This document shows, in pieces, positions 9,001-16,079 of a DNA stretch of 17,697 nt (position 1 is its first letter; each line of letters starts with the position of its first letter). Source of the DNA: Hyphococcus sp. (GTDB taxonomy: Bacteria > Pseudomonadota > Alphaproteobacteria > Caulobacterales > Parvularculaceae); assembly GCA_021604605.1 (NCBI GenBank), contig BQJH01000027.1, positions 1 to 17,697 of the forward strand, given 5' to 3'. A model generated the notes under the pieces. That model was not told where the DNA came from. It saw nothing but the letters and a program-made list of their open reading frames with translations, and did not search any database. The translations under genes and the position numbers were made by a program.

Positions 9001-9202
9001 CATCCAATAACCGGCTTTCAAATACGAATGAAAAACCAAACCGTTGTCTGAGGTCATCCAAAATATTCTCAATCGGGAATTGCGGTGTTTCAATAACTGA
9101 CGAGTTAAGGCTCTGATCTTTTGAATCGGCTGCGCGCGCACCCGGCATTATTAATAACATGCCGAATATGAGTGAAAACATATGCGTATAGCGCAGCGCC
9201 AT
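6083..9202 (-). CDS. FecA-like TonB-dependent receptor with STN signalling domain
   Basis: This is a 1039-aa outer-membrane receptor that should import an unidentified substrate using TonB energy and also signal to the FecR-like protein encoded just upstream. Residues 1-24 are a signal peptide ending GARA. About 38-108 form an STN (secretin/TonB N-terminal) domain, the periplasmic module that FecA-type transducers use to contact FecR. A TonB-box-like segment DVIVVTA lies at 133-139. The plug follows at about 140-270 (LNGRRV, RVEINATPAGARYG, AVAGAVNFVTR). The rest is beta-barrel, ending in the terminal Phe required for barrel assembly. Close cysteine pairs occur in likely surface loops. The start is 1 bp after the FecR stop, so the gene has no promoter of its own here. 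A 60-base spot count near 7201 gives about 40% GC, lower than its neighbours. The substrate cannot be inferred. Confidence 0.95.
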   Translation of the reverse strand: MALRYTHMFSLIFGMLLIMPGARAADSKDQSLNSSVIETPQFPIENILDDLRQRFGFSFVFESRLLDGKTIVSVSNATRPERALRAELAEVDLVLHKIIANNYAITSAVPASSPIAPQHAVVTSQNSSAIFKDVIVVTAAASNKLGMIGTSNIFELDEEHLAYFNGASLSETIQQLPQTVASFTPENSSIYGPSAGLSFVDLRGLEATHTLVMLNGRRVTPMLGGNEEIIGVDLTRFSASHLERVEINATPAGARYGSNAVAGAVNFVTRSNINGLEMGIKSGITERGDGEEVSIHALAGRDFKNGEANISGGIDFTFSEGLVGADRPQTAVPYGFGRTGVDTFEFLPGFGGSVITDVGTISGAILPDGSLAKFEFDGLFIPTSNGGVVPFSGQLGQRYNTLAEFSTIPDINRFNGFVSLSAEITPQWKLIGEAHGGVSFSYTKLSPSIGSRFEGSSLKTGNAAVIPIDNPTIPAPLAQFVRDKFGNDIQSIVFDHRYREVGLRRDKVNRQYLDIIMGLEFDDGDKNVLSFEYSYGKTRTKWSQGNRINGDALQLALDVDACSLTPDCAPVDFFSPEGISVAAQEYITLAPIITKVGLQEHTLAAKGKTELDHIFSDPIIVNGELAIRRSGINTQLLSENLPSVIGGWIHNDISRSLITVDGALGFDFPLLRNSLIGDFDFTSHFRWTKPSEATLVTNSEFAIEWGMVPGIHFSSTYHFGERSPNITELLGGSFPYSTSIDDPCGVVDGVDDNIAVNCMSETRLGVSAGFEQGSGLTKIEYSGNPFLTPEKIHSKTFGIRVSPTDLIPSIPGAMQLSATWLSYEIEDYILYSDDTVRRCYASLALSSPFCGDNPLTGEPIITRDPLSEQLTKTNIFSVNDGDLSWRGLDAEFRYSLSPNELSFLDEIWFSGAYTYTDRVEYTDLSGDTSRYDGLVNYAKHQTTLSSGIELGRFGLALQARHRSQTTTRLDGPPEATIPATVYFDASIRMELSNDAFLQLGIENLTDQKAPIVAFSGTNTHANFYDLRGRRYSLSARVRF

Positions 9203-9203
9203 A

Positions 9204-10193
9204 TCACTCAGCGCCTTTCGATAACAATACTCGCTCTGGTTCTGAGGCTATTTCTAGAGAAAAAATCAACGAAAGCGCTCGCACTGCTGCGTCCTGCTTT
9301 TCGATATCAAACTCGCCTGTCACCGCAAGGCTCGTCAATGCGCCATCTTCAACGACAATGGGCTTTGAAAAATACCGGTTTAACTCAGTCACAACATCCC
9401 TCAAAGGCACTTCGTCAAACACTAGCTTTCCAGATCGCCAAGCTAAAGCAGCATACGGGTCAAAGCTTTGGATAGTATTCATTTCGCCTGCAGCGTTTAT
9501 CGTTACACTATCCCCGGCCAATAAAGTGACTTCTCTTCCCTTCGCTGGCTTTACCGTTACAGCGCCAGTAATAACATTGACTGTGGATTTTTCACCGAAC
9601 GTATTCACATCAAATACAGTGCCAGTTACGACAATGTCAGCATGCTTAGTGGACACGACAAAAGGTCGATCACGATCTCTCTCCACAGCAAAGACAGCCT
9701 GTCCATCCGATAGTTTAACACTACGTTCGGTTCGACTATATTGAACTTCAACAACACTACTTGTGTTGAGTTCAATCTGACTTCCATCACCTAGAGTATA
9801 TTGATTTCTTTCACCGGTTGCCGTTGCATAAACACGAGATTGAGATGGCAACACGTCAAATAAAATTATTGCTACGACGCTGGCGCAAACCATCAATAAT
9901 GTGGCGGCCATAGCTGCAATTTGATTATATGAAAATTTGTTGTCATGAATTTGGTCATGCAACTCGTCTTCAAATTCTTTAGCCAACAACTCCTCAGCTG
10001 CCTCGTCCACACAAGACAAAACATTTGTTAGCTTGGAAAATGCAATCTTATTTTGCTCTGCGGCCTCCAGCCAACGTTCAAAGAGAAAATTCTCTTCTTG
10101 CGACATATCACCTGATGCAATGCGGGCCTGCCAATAGACAGCCTCGTCGTCGCACGACATGTAATTGTTGTTTTGTCCGGTAACTCTACTCAT
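9204..10193 (-). CDS. FecR-like transmembrane anti-sigma / sigma regulator
   Basis: This 329-aa single-pass inner-membrane protein relays the signal from the outer-membrane receptor to the ECF sigma factor. The cytosolic N-terminus (about 13-58) matches the DUF4880 type (YWQARIASGDMSQEE and FERWLEA). One membrane helix lies at about 91-113. The periplasmic FecR domain spans about 121-213 and includes the characteristic DIVVTGTVFDVNTF. The C-terminal DUF4974/STN-like domain begins around AWRSGKLVFDEVPL (251-264) and would bind the receptor's STN domain. A Gly-Thr pair at 191-192 sits where related proteins such as FoxR cleave themselves. The gene starts 4 bp after the sigma stop and ends 1 bp before the receptor start, so the three are one transcript. 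A second Met at residue 12 has no better ribosome binding site. Confidence 0.94.
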   Translation of the reverse strand: MSRVTGQNNNYMSCDDEAVYWQARIASGDMSQEENFLFERWLEAAEQNKIAFSKLTNVLSCVDEAAEELLAKEFEDELHDQIHDNKFSYNQIAAMAATLLMVCASVVAIILFDVLPSQSRVYATATGERNQYTLGDGSQIELNTSSVVEVQYSRTERSVKLSDGQAVFAVERDRDRPFVVSTKHADIVVTGTVFDVNTFGEKSTVNVITGAVTVKPAKGREVTLLAGDSVTINAAGEMNTIQSFDPYAALAWRSGKLVFDEVPLRDVVTELNRYFSKPIVVEDGALTSLAVTGEFDIEKQDAAVRALSLIFSLEIASEPERVLLSKGAE

Positions 10194-10197
10194 GAAC

Positions 10198-10809
10198 TTA
10201 TTTTTTCCGCGATGCAGCGACTTTTTTAGTTATGTCGATGACATTTGATGCGGCCCCGTCTTGATTGATTGCTTCACGAAGAACTTTCAGCGCTGAAATA
10301 ATGTATTTTTCAACACTACTTTCAGACACGCCTAAATCCTTCGCAATTTCTTGATAACTCTTCCCCATGAACCGACTTAAAATGAACGCCCGGCGAATTT
10401 GTCTTGGCAGCCCCGATATTGCTTGCATACTGGTTTGCAGATCTTGTTTTGCCACCGCACTCCGTTCAGGAGACGGAGCGTCCGTCGCAACAAGCTCCAA
10501 TGCGTCATAATCGTCGTTTGATGAGGCAACTTTAACAAAGAAGGCGCGCCTTCTGGACCTAAATTCGTTGGCCGCCAAATTCGCGGCGGTCTTAAAAATT
10601 AAGGCGCGTGGATTGTCTATATTGTTGACCTCAGCATACCGCCAAACGCGCAGATATGCGTTTTGCGCAATATCTTTGGCAGTATCCATGTCGCCAAATT
10701 TCTGAGCTAACCATCGAACAAGCATACGGTCGTGCTTAGTTATGGCGCTTTCGACCATAACACGGCGCGCCTTAACTTCACGATCAATCGTTTTGTCTCC
10801 AGACGCCAT
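10198..10809 (-). CDS. ECF-family RNA polymerase sigma factor (FecI type)
   Basis: This is an extracytoplasmic-function sigma factor of about 203 aa that directs RNA polymerase to its target promoters once released or activated by the FecR-like protein. The sigma-2 region lies at about residues 24-90, with the core segment DTAKDIAQNAYLRVWRY. The sigma-4 helix-turn-helix lies at about 125-178, with KSYQEIAKDLGVSESSVEKY. No sigma-3 region is present, as expected for the family. The Lys/Arg-rich tail after the sigma-4 domain is longer than usual. I placed the start at the ATG ending at 10809 because AGGCGAG lies about 6 nt upstream of it. An in-frame ATG at 10815 directly abuts that sequence and would add only two residues. 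The gene leads an operon with the FecR-like and receptor genes, which argues for surface signalling. Confidence 0.93.
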   Translation of the reverse strand: MASGDKTIDREVKARRVMVESAITKHDRMLVRWLAQKFGDMDTAKDIAQNAYLRVWRYAEVNNIDNPRALIFKTAANLAANEFRSRRRAFFVKVASSNDDYDALELVATDAPSPERSAVAKQDLQTSMQAISGLPRQIRRAFILSRFMGKSYQEIAKDLGVSESSVEKYIISALKVLREAINQDGAASNVIDITKKVAASRKK

Positions 10810-10890
10810 CACCATCTCGCCTACTGCACAGCAAAAACCGTGCGGCTTTCCCTTTAATTCCGCCCCTTCGCACCATTAATCCTCAAAAAA

Positions 10891-10920
10891 ATCTGAGGGG
10901 GTCTTCATTTCCGGTGTCAA
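10891..10920 (-). promoter_or_regulatory. Candidate promoter of the sigma/FecR/receptor operon
   Basis: On the minus strand a perfect TTGACA (10920-10915) is followed after 18 bp by TCAGAT (10896-10891), which matches the -10 consensus in only three of six positions. A GGAAAT word (10912-10907), similar to the -35 of FecI-type sigma promoters, overlaps the spacer. Either housekeeping or autoregulated transcription of the sigma gene from here would fit. The assignment is weak. Confidence 0.3.
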
Positions 10921-10984
10921 TAGAGTCGGGACGTCGATGGCATGGATTTCCCTCCGGGTCTGTCGACTATCCTTACTTGGTTGA

Positions 10985-11022
10985 GTCGGAATGCGCCGTT
11001 TGCACTTCAGGCGTATTCCGAC
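10985..11022. repeat. Strong 13-bp inverted repeat (hairpin) in the Oar-like receptor leader
   Basis: GTCGGAATGCGCC (10985-10997) pairs with GGCGTATTCCGAC (11010-11022) across a 12-nt loop. All positions pair, with a single G-U/G-T exception. There is no T-run on the plus side, so it is not an intrinsic terminator. It could be an RNA stem in the receptor's 5' leader or a dyad-symmetric protein-binding site. It lies 236 bp before the receptor start. Confidence 0.65.
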
Positions 11023-11096
11023 AATCATGTAAGTATAAGTCCAAATTCCACGTTCCTGCAACACCCCGCTGCAGCTGCTGTGGCTTTCCAGACACA

Positions 11097-11110
11097 GTTA
11101 CAGATGTAAC
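11097..11110. promoter_or_regulatory. Perfect palindrome, candidate operator
   Basis: GTTACAGATGTAAC has 6-bp perfectly complementary arms around a 2-bp centre, the usual geometry of a dimeric repressor site. The arms loosely resemble Fur-family (Zur-type) sites of the GTTAT/ATAAC kind, but the match is imperfect. No promoter could be placed next to it with confidence. Confidence 0.35.
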
Positions 11111-11257
11111 CCCGCTCTCCGCTGAGGGAGGGCTCATACCAATTGTCTCATTTTCAGGCAGCGAGCCGCTTTGCGGACAGAGTTGCTGGGAGGGGCGCAT
11201 CTGCCAAGCAGGTGTTTTTGCCACATTTATTAATATCTACGTAGAGAAGGGCATCTA

Positions 11258-14200
11258 ATGACTTTCAAAAAAAATAAGGCAGGCGTTCGTAAACAGCTGT
11301 TTATGAGTGCTGCTGTTGCGGCATTGGCGCCGACAGCACTTGTGTCGACGGCGGTGATGTCACCGGCTGCGGCGCAAGACTACACGTCGGGCGGTGTGTC
11401 CGGTAATGTAGTTGACTCTAGCGGCAATCCTGTTTCTGGCGCTACCGTAACCATTACGTCGAACGCGCAGGGTTTCTCTCGCTCAACGACGTCAAGCGGC
11501 TCAGGTACATTTGGCTTTTCAGGGCTACCGCAGGGCAGTTACACAATTGACGTTCAATCAAGTGCTGGCGTTTCAAACCTCGATAATGTTCGGGTTATTG
11601 CCGGTACATCAACTGACTACGTCTTCACTGTCGGTAGCAGCAATACAGATGAAATCGTTGTTCAAGGTACAGGCGCGACACGTGACTTCGCGAACACAAC
11701 CGTTGGTGTAAACATCAATGTTGAAGACCTTGTCAAAGATGTTCCAATCGCTCGTAACCTAAACGCTGTGACGCTTCTTGCGCCTGGCGCGGTTCTTGGC
11801 GACACGACTTTTGCGACACTTGGCAATGGTGGTCAGAATCTTTCAGCCATTGGCGGCTCATCAGTTGGTGAGAACGTTTTCTACCTCAATGGTCTGAACC
11901 TGACGAACTTCGACAACACGCTCGGCGGTTCTTTTGTGCCGTTTGAATTCTACTCATCTGTTGAAGTTAAAACTTCTGGTTACCCGGCTGAATTTGGCCG
12001 CGCGACTGGCGGTATCGTGAACGCAATTACCAAATCAGGCACCAATGACTGGAAAGCTGCTTTCCACGTGAACTGGTCACCTGATACGCTGCGCTCAGAC
12101 TCACCTGATACGGTTCTTCAAGCGAACCGTGCTGATGAGCGTAACAATGTTGACGTGATTTTGGAAGTTGGCGGCCCGGTCATCAAAGACAAGCTCTTTG
12201 TTTATGGCCTTGCTGAGTTCAATCATCAAAAAGCCATCAACGCACGAAACGCGTCGAATTTTGCGCTTCGCGATACATCAACTGACCCATTCTGGGGCAT
12301 CAAAGTTGACGCCTATCCGCATGATGATCACCACTTTGAGTTCACGTATTTCGATACAGAGCGCAAAACCATCCGTGAGAACTTCCCATACGACAACACG
12401 GACACATCATTGCGTGATGTTGATGACAGCTTCGGTAATGCTACAGCAACAACGTTGTTCTTCCAGGGCGGCGAAAGCTGGGTTGCCAAATATACTGGTA
12501 ACTGGACAGAGTGGCTGACAGTTTCAGGCGCTTATGGTCAGAACAACGACCGTAACGAAACACTGCCAGGCTCCGGTCTTTCTCGTGTAACAGATGTTCG
12601 TACGGGCACAACGCTAGATCTAAGCCCGAACACGACAACATCTGTTACGGCGCCACGGACAACAGAACGCGAGTTCATCCGTGCTGACGTTGACATCCTG
12701 TTTGAACTGTTTGGCGATCACCATGTTCGTATGGGCTTCGACAAAGAGAACCTCGAATTCACACGCGCTACAGTTCGCAATGGTCCAGATTCTGGCGCCG
12801 TCGGCGGCCTCTTCCCTATCACGCCTCAGGGCAGCTTGCTCTATACATACCGCAATGCGACGGCTTCTGACACCCGCGTTGGGGGTACATCACCGCTGAT
12901 GCCAGGTGATGACTATGTTGAACTGAACTACTTCAATACTGGTGGTTTCTTCAGAGGCGAGAACATCGCTTACTACTTCCAGGATGAATGGTCTGTCACA
13001 GATCGTTTGACTGTTAATCTCGGCATTCGCCTTGACCAGTTCAACAACTTCACAGCTGACGGCACACAGTTCATCGACTTCAATAAAGAATTCGGCCCAC
13101 GGGTTGGCTTCTCTTATGACGTCTTTGGCGACGGCCGTTCGAAGTTCTTCGCGAACTATGGCGTCTACTACCTGCCGGTCCCAGCAAACACAGCATTCCG
13201 TCAGGGCTCTGTGTCATACTTCTTCCGTGAATTCTGGACGTTCTCAGCAATTGGCGCCAATGGCGTTCCAGTTCTGGATACACAAATTACCGGTTTTGGG
13301 AACGACAGCGTCTGTCCGTTTGGCTTAGCAGCTGGTAGTTCAGGCTCAGGTTGTCAGGTCACTGGTGATGGTTCCGTTCAGGACCCAACTTCATCAATCT
13401 CTGGTAACCTCGAAGCGACGAAAGAATCCGAGATTGTCATCGGTTACGAGCAGCAAGTTAGCGATCTGTGGACCCTTGGGCTGACATATCTCTACCGTAA
13501 GCTGAACACCACAGCGGAAGACGCAGCGGTTGATGACTACATCAACAACTACTGTGACGACCCTGCAAATGGCGTTGATGAATCAGTCACTGACTGTTCA
13601 TCGATCTGGACTGGCTTCCACCAGTACACAATCTTGAACCCAGGCAATGATTCACTGATCACATTCCGTGACCCACTGCCAGGTGAAACTGGACTTCGCA
13701 CTGTGTTGTTCACCGCTGATCAACTCGGTATCGAAAAAGCGTCACGGAACTACCACTCAGTACAGTTCAGCTTTAACCGCGCGTTTGACGGCGTGTGGGC
13801 ATTGCAGGGCTCGTACACATGGGCGCGTTCACGTGGTAACACGGAAGGCCTCATTCAGTCAGACTTCGGTCAGACAGATGCTGGTATCACCCAGGACTAT
13901 GACAAGTCTGGCTTCCTCGACGGCGCCTTTGGTCCGTTGCCGAATGATCGTACTCACGCTTTCAAACTCTGGGGTTCTTACGCAGTAACACCTGAGTTGA
14001 CGTTTGGTACGAACATCTCAGTCACGTCGCCACGCAAGTTCAGCTGCTTTGGCTTGCACCCAGGTGCGACAGGCACTGTTGCTGACCGGTCTCCAACTGG
14101 CCCAGGTATTGCTCTAAACCTCTATGGCGCAGCGTCACACTATTGCGACGGTGCTGTTATCGGTGGTACGCCAGGTGTTAGTGAACTGGTGCCGCGTGGT

Positions 14201-14446
14201 TCAGGTCCAACAAGCGACTGGATTGCTAATATTGACATCTCTGCACGTTACAACATGGAACTGCCAACAGGCACGAACATGACGTTGCGCGCTGATGTCT
14301 TTAACATCTTCAACTTCGATGGCGTTGCCATTGTTGATGAATTTGGTGAAACTGGCGGCGGTACGCCACGCCTCAATGACTTTGGCAACCCGCTGACTTA
14401 TCAGGCGCCGCGTTCCGTACGCTTCGGCCTTGACGTTGCATTCTAA
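11258..14446 (+). CDS. Oar-like TonB-dependent receptor with N-terminal carboxypeptidase-regulatory-like domain
   Basis: This is a 1062-aa outer-membrane receptor of the Oar type. A long signal peptide ends around residue 40 (SPAAAQ). It is followed by an Ig-like carboxypeptidase regulatory domain at about 45-125 (GGVSGNVVDSSGNPVSGATV through LPQGSYTIDV), a TonB-box-like DEIVVQG at 131-137, and a plug at about 140-262 ending GRATGGIVNAITKSGTN. The remainder is beta-barrel with a terminal Phe. It has no STN domain, unlike the receptor encoded at 6083-9202, so it should not signal through FecR. Paired cysteines occur in likely surface loops. The reading frame favours CGT and GGT codons, suggesting high expression. 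A good ribosome binding site (GAAGGG) supports the start. Related proteins are linked to peptide/protein uptake or adhesion in other bacteria; the substrate here is unknown. Confidence 0.94.
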   Translation: MTFKKNKAGVRKQLFMSAAVAALAPTALVSTAVMSPAAAQDYTSGGVSGNVVDSSGNPVSGATVTITSNAQGFSRSTTSSGSGTFGFSGLPQGSYTIDVQSSAGVSNLDNVRVIAGTSTDYVFTVGSSNTDEIVVQGTGATRDFANTTVGVNINVEDLVKDVPIARNLNAVTLLAPGAVLGDTTFATLGNGGQNLSAIGGSSVGENVFYLNGLNLTNFDNTLGGSFVPFEFYSSVEVKTSGYPAEFGRATGGIVNAITKSGTNDWKAAFHVNWSPDTLRSDSPDTVLQANRADERNNVDVILEVGGPVIKDKLFVYGLAEFNHQKAINARNASNFALRDTSTDPFWGIKVDAYPHDDHHFEFTYFDTERKTIRENFPYDNTDTSLRDVDDSFGNATATTLFFQGGESWVAKYTGNWTEWLTVSGAYGQNNDRNETLPGSGLSRVTDVRTGTTLDLSPNTTTSVTAPRTTEREFIRADVDILFELFGDHHVRMGFDKENLEFTRATVRNGPDSGAVGGLFPITPQGSLLYTYRNATASDTRVGGTSPLMPGDDYVELNYFNTGGFFRGENIAYYFQDEWSVTDRLTVNLGIRLDQFNNFTADGTQFIDFNKEFGPRVGFSYDVFGDGRSKFFANYGVYYLPVPANTAFRQGSVSYFFREFWTFSAIGANGVPVLDTQITGFGNDSVCPFGLAAGSSGSGCQVTGDGSVQDPTSSISGNLEATKESEIVIGYEQQVSDLWTLGLTYLYRKLNTTAEDAAVDDYINNYCDDPANGVDESVTDCSSIWTGFHQYTILNPGNDSLITFRDPLPGETGLRTVLFTADQLGIEKASRNYHSVQFSFNRAFDGVWALQGSYTWARSRGNTEGLIQSDFGQTDAGITQDYDKSGFLDGAFGPLPNDRTHAFKLWGSYAVTPELTFGTNISVTSPRKFSCFGLHPGATGTVADRSPTGPGIALNLYGAASHYCDGAVIGGTPGVSELVPRGSGPTSDWIANIDISARYNMELPTGTNMTLRADVFNIFNFDGVAIVDEFGETGGGTPRLNDFGNPLTYQAPRSVRFGLDVAF

Positions 14447-14472
14447 GCAATAGTCAAACTAAGAATGAAGAA

Positions 14473-14498
14473 GGCGGCCCCTCGGGGCCGCCTTTTTT
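14473..14498 (+). terminator. Intrinsic terminator of the Oar-like receptor gene
   Basis: GGCGGCCC and GGGCCGCC form an 8-bp all-GC stem (9 bp if the loop is closed further) around a CTCG tetraloop, followed directly by six T residues, 26 bp after the receptor stop. The A-rich upstream flank means it may also work in part for the convergent sulfotransferase gene. Confidence 0.95.
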
Positions 14499-14568
14499 AT
14501 TGGGTCAAATTCTCGCGAATTGAGCGTGGCAATGGTCTTGATCAGTCGTTCGTCACCGCCTGATAAAT

Positions 14569-16032
14569 TTACTCATAATAAGCCTGTCTGAAGGACGCCA
14601 TATGGGCCTCATAGGCTTTGGCCGCGCCAACCTGTTTAGGCGAGATTGGCTCGCGCACCTGAGCAACACTCGCCGTCATGACAGAGCGTTCCTGTTGTTT
14701 GTGCGGTTCAAAAACGCCTTCTTCCTCTGGCAAGGCAACATGCGCCAGTATTTTGGAAATCCACGGATGCGGGTCAGCAACTAATTCCTCATAGGGTACG
14801 CTGAGAATGCGGTCGGGGAAAAATGCCGTCCAGTGATGATAGAGTGCGTCATCGCATTTAAAGTAACTGCCAATGTCTTCGAGAGACCATGCCCATTTGA
14901 TCGAGGACGAAAAGAAATTTCGAAACGCGGAAATTGCTGTATCGTCGGGGTGGCGTCGGATCCAGATTACCTTTGCTTTTGGCAGGGCGTGAAGGATCAG
15001 GCCCATAAAACGAGAATGATTGAGTGTTTTGTCGACAATTCTGCCTTCGGGGCCGAAGCGCTGATTAAGAAGATTCAAATAATCGCGGCCGATATCCCCC
15101 CAAGGATCAACGGCTGTGAATTCACGGCTTTGATATGCGATAGCGCCATCATAGGAAAAGTCGCCAGTTGGCATCAGGGCTGCCCGGAAGAGGTTGAGTT
15201 CAGCGCCGCCTGAGACCTCCGAATGACTGGTCAATATTTGCTCAAGTAGCGTCGTGCCGGACCGTGGAAGGCCGGTGACAAAGATAGGGCGTGTGCTGTC
15301 GCAATTTGATGGTTTCAGGTTAGCGAAATTTTCAGGCGTGTAGCCGCTGATCAATTTTTGTGTGAAGGCGGCGCGCGCAGGTCCATCATAATTTTCTTCC
15401 CGCCGTCGGATTTCGGCCCCCATGCTATAGGCGTCAAAAGCCCGGTCATAATCTTTGGTGTCATGATAGGCTTTGCCAAGAGCAAAATAGAAATTGGTTT
15501 TTGATGCGTCATCCGGTCCTGATTGGAACTGATCGCGTAATTGCTCCATTTGCTTGAGGTCTTCGTCGCCCGGCTTAAACTTCTTAATCATGGCCAGAGA
15601 GAGCCAGTTCTGGCCCGTCATCGGCGCTTGTTCGATAGTTTTCCGAATGAGCGGCTCCGCAGCATCAAACTCGCCACGTTGGGTGGCGAGGATTGAACGT
15701 AGGTGCAGAACGGCGGTGTCATTTTCTCGCTTCTCTTTGGGAAGTTTTTCGATTTCGGCGACACATTCATCATAGCGTCCCGCCTTTGCGAGCTCGCTGC
15801 AGTATTTCAACCAGTTAGATAGCTTAATTGGTTCAGCCGCCGCAAACCGTCGCATCGCTTCTACTGATAAATCGATTTCGCCGATCTGGTCACATAACCG
15901 GGCCACGCTTTGCCAGCGCTCTCCTGGTTCTGTATTTTCAGCCATATATTGACGTATGGCCGCGACGGCGTCGCGGCGGTTATTTTGGCGGAGTAAGTCT
16001 ACCGCATCATGAAGTAGGGTGCGCTGGGTCAC
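14569..16032 (-). CDS. TPR-repeat sulfotransferase family protein
   Basis: This is a 487-aa two-part protein. The N-terminal half (about 1-235) is helical with TPR-like units, for example around residues 37-70, 105-135 and 178-212. The C-terminal half is a PAPS-dependent sulfotransferase domain. Its phosphosulfate-binding loop GLPRSGTTLLEQIL is at about 254-267, and a 3'-phosphate-binding segment WIRRHPDDTAISAFRNFF follows later. Such enzymes move sulfate from PAPS to a hydroxyl or amine of a protein, lipid or sugar; the acceptor here is unknown. There is no signal peptide, so it probably acts in the cytosol. The start is GTG with AAAGGA about 8 nt upstream. It lies 47 bp after ahpD on the same strand and could be co-transcribed, although no functional link to peroxide defence is evident. 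Confidence 0.9.
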   Translation of the reverse strand: MTQRTLLHDAVDLLRQNNRRDAVAAIRQYMAENTEPGERWQSVARLCDQIGEIDLSVEAMRRFAAAEPIKLSNWLKYCSELAKAGRYDECVAEIEKLPKEKRENDTAVLHLRSILATQRGEFDAAEPLIRKTIEQAPMTGQNWLSLAMIKKFKPGDEDLKQMEQLRDQFQSGPDDASKTNFYFALGKAYHDTKDYDRAFDAYSMGAEIRRREENYDGPARAAFTQKLISGYTPENFANLKPSNCDSTRPIFVTGLPRSGTTLLEQILTSHSEVSGGAELNLFRAALMPTGDFSYDGAIAYQSREFTAVDPWGDIGRDYLNLLNQRFGPEGRIVDKTLNHSRFMGLILHALPKAKVIWIRRHPDDTAISAFRNFFSSSIKWAWSLEDIGSYFKCDDALYHHWTAFFPDRILSVPYEELVADPHPWISKILAHVALPEEEGVFEPHKQQERSVMTASVAQVREPISPKQVGAAKAYEAHMASFRQAYYE

Positions 16033-16079
16033 TGGCGTATTCCTTTGGCGCGGGTTGCGAAAGCGCCATTAGGCAACGC

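Larger units (their letters stand above)
10816..11257. other. Divergent non-coding region between the ECF sigma and Oar-like receptor genes
   Basis: This is about 440 bp separating two genes that are transcribed away from each other. No reading frame here looks like a protein. The open frames on either strand have unusual Cys-, Pro- or Ser-rich translations with no domain, and one of them begins with GTG and runs into the receptor start. The region instead holds several inverted repeats: CCTCA/TGAGG at 10881-10898, a 13-bp stem at 10985-11022, CTGTG/CACAG at 11078-11097 and GTTACA/TGTAAC at 11097-11110. GAAGGG, 7 nt before the ATG at 11258, is the receptor's ribosome binding site. No riboswitch family was recognised; specifically, I found no cobalamin box. 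Confidence 0.6.

Noticed and set aside
9172..9744. Plus-strand open frame of 190 codons opposite the FecR-like gene
   Set aside because: It is antisense to a well-supported gene, with a low-complexity Ser/Thr/Ala-rich translation and no ribosome binding site.
10923..10987. Two GAGTC (CcrM-type GANTC) sites near the divergent promoters
   Set aside because: Two sites in 440 bp is about the random expectation.
10876..11064. Minus-strand frame of 62 codons upstream of the sigma factor
   Set aside because: It has no domain or good start signal and contains the candidate sigma-operon promoter.
11160..11230. Cobalamin riboswitch upstream of the Oar-like receptor
   Set aside because: AGCAGGTG-like words are present, but the conserved B12 box and the core stems are not.
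10914..11258. Plus-strand GTG frame of 114 codons upstream of the Oar-like receptor, overlapping its start
   Set aside because: There is no ribosome binding site at the GTG, the composition is odd and Cys-rich, and it spans the hairpins; more likely non-coding leader.
16033..16079. Inverted repeat GGCGC/GCGCC between ahpD and the sulfotransferase as a terminator
   Set aside because: It has a short stem and no T-run on the coding strand; not convincing.
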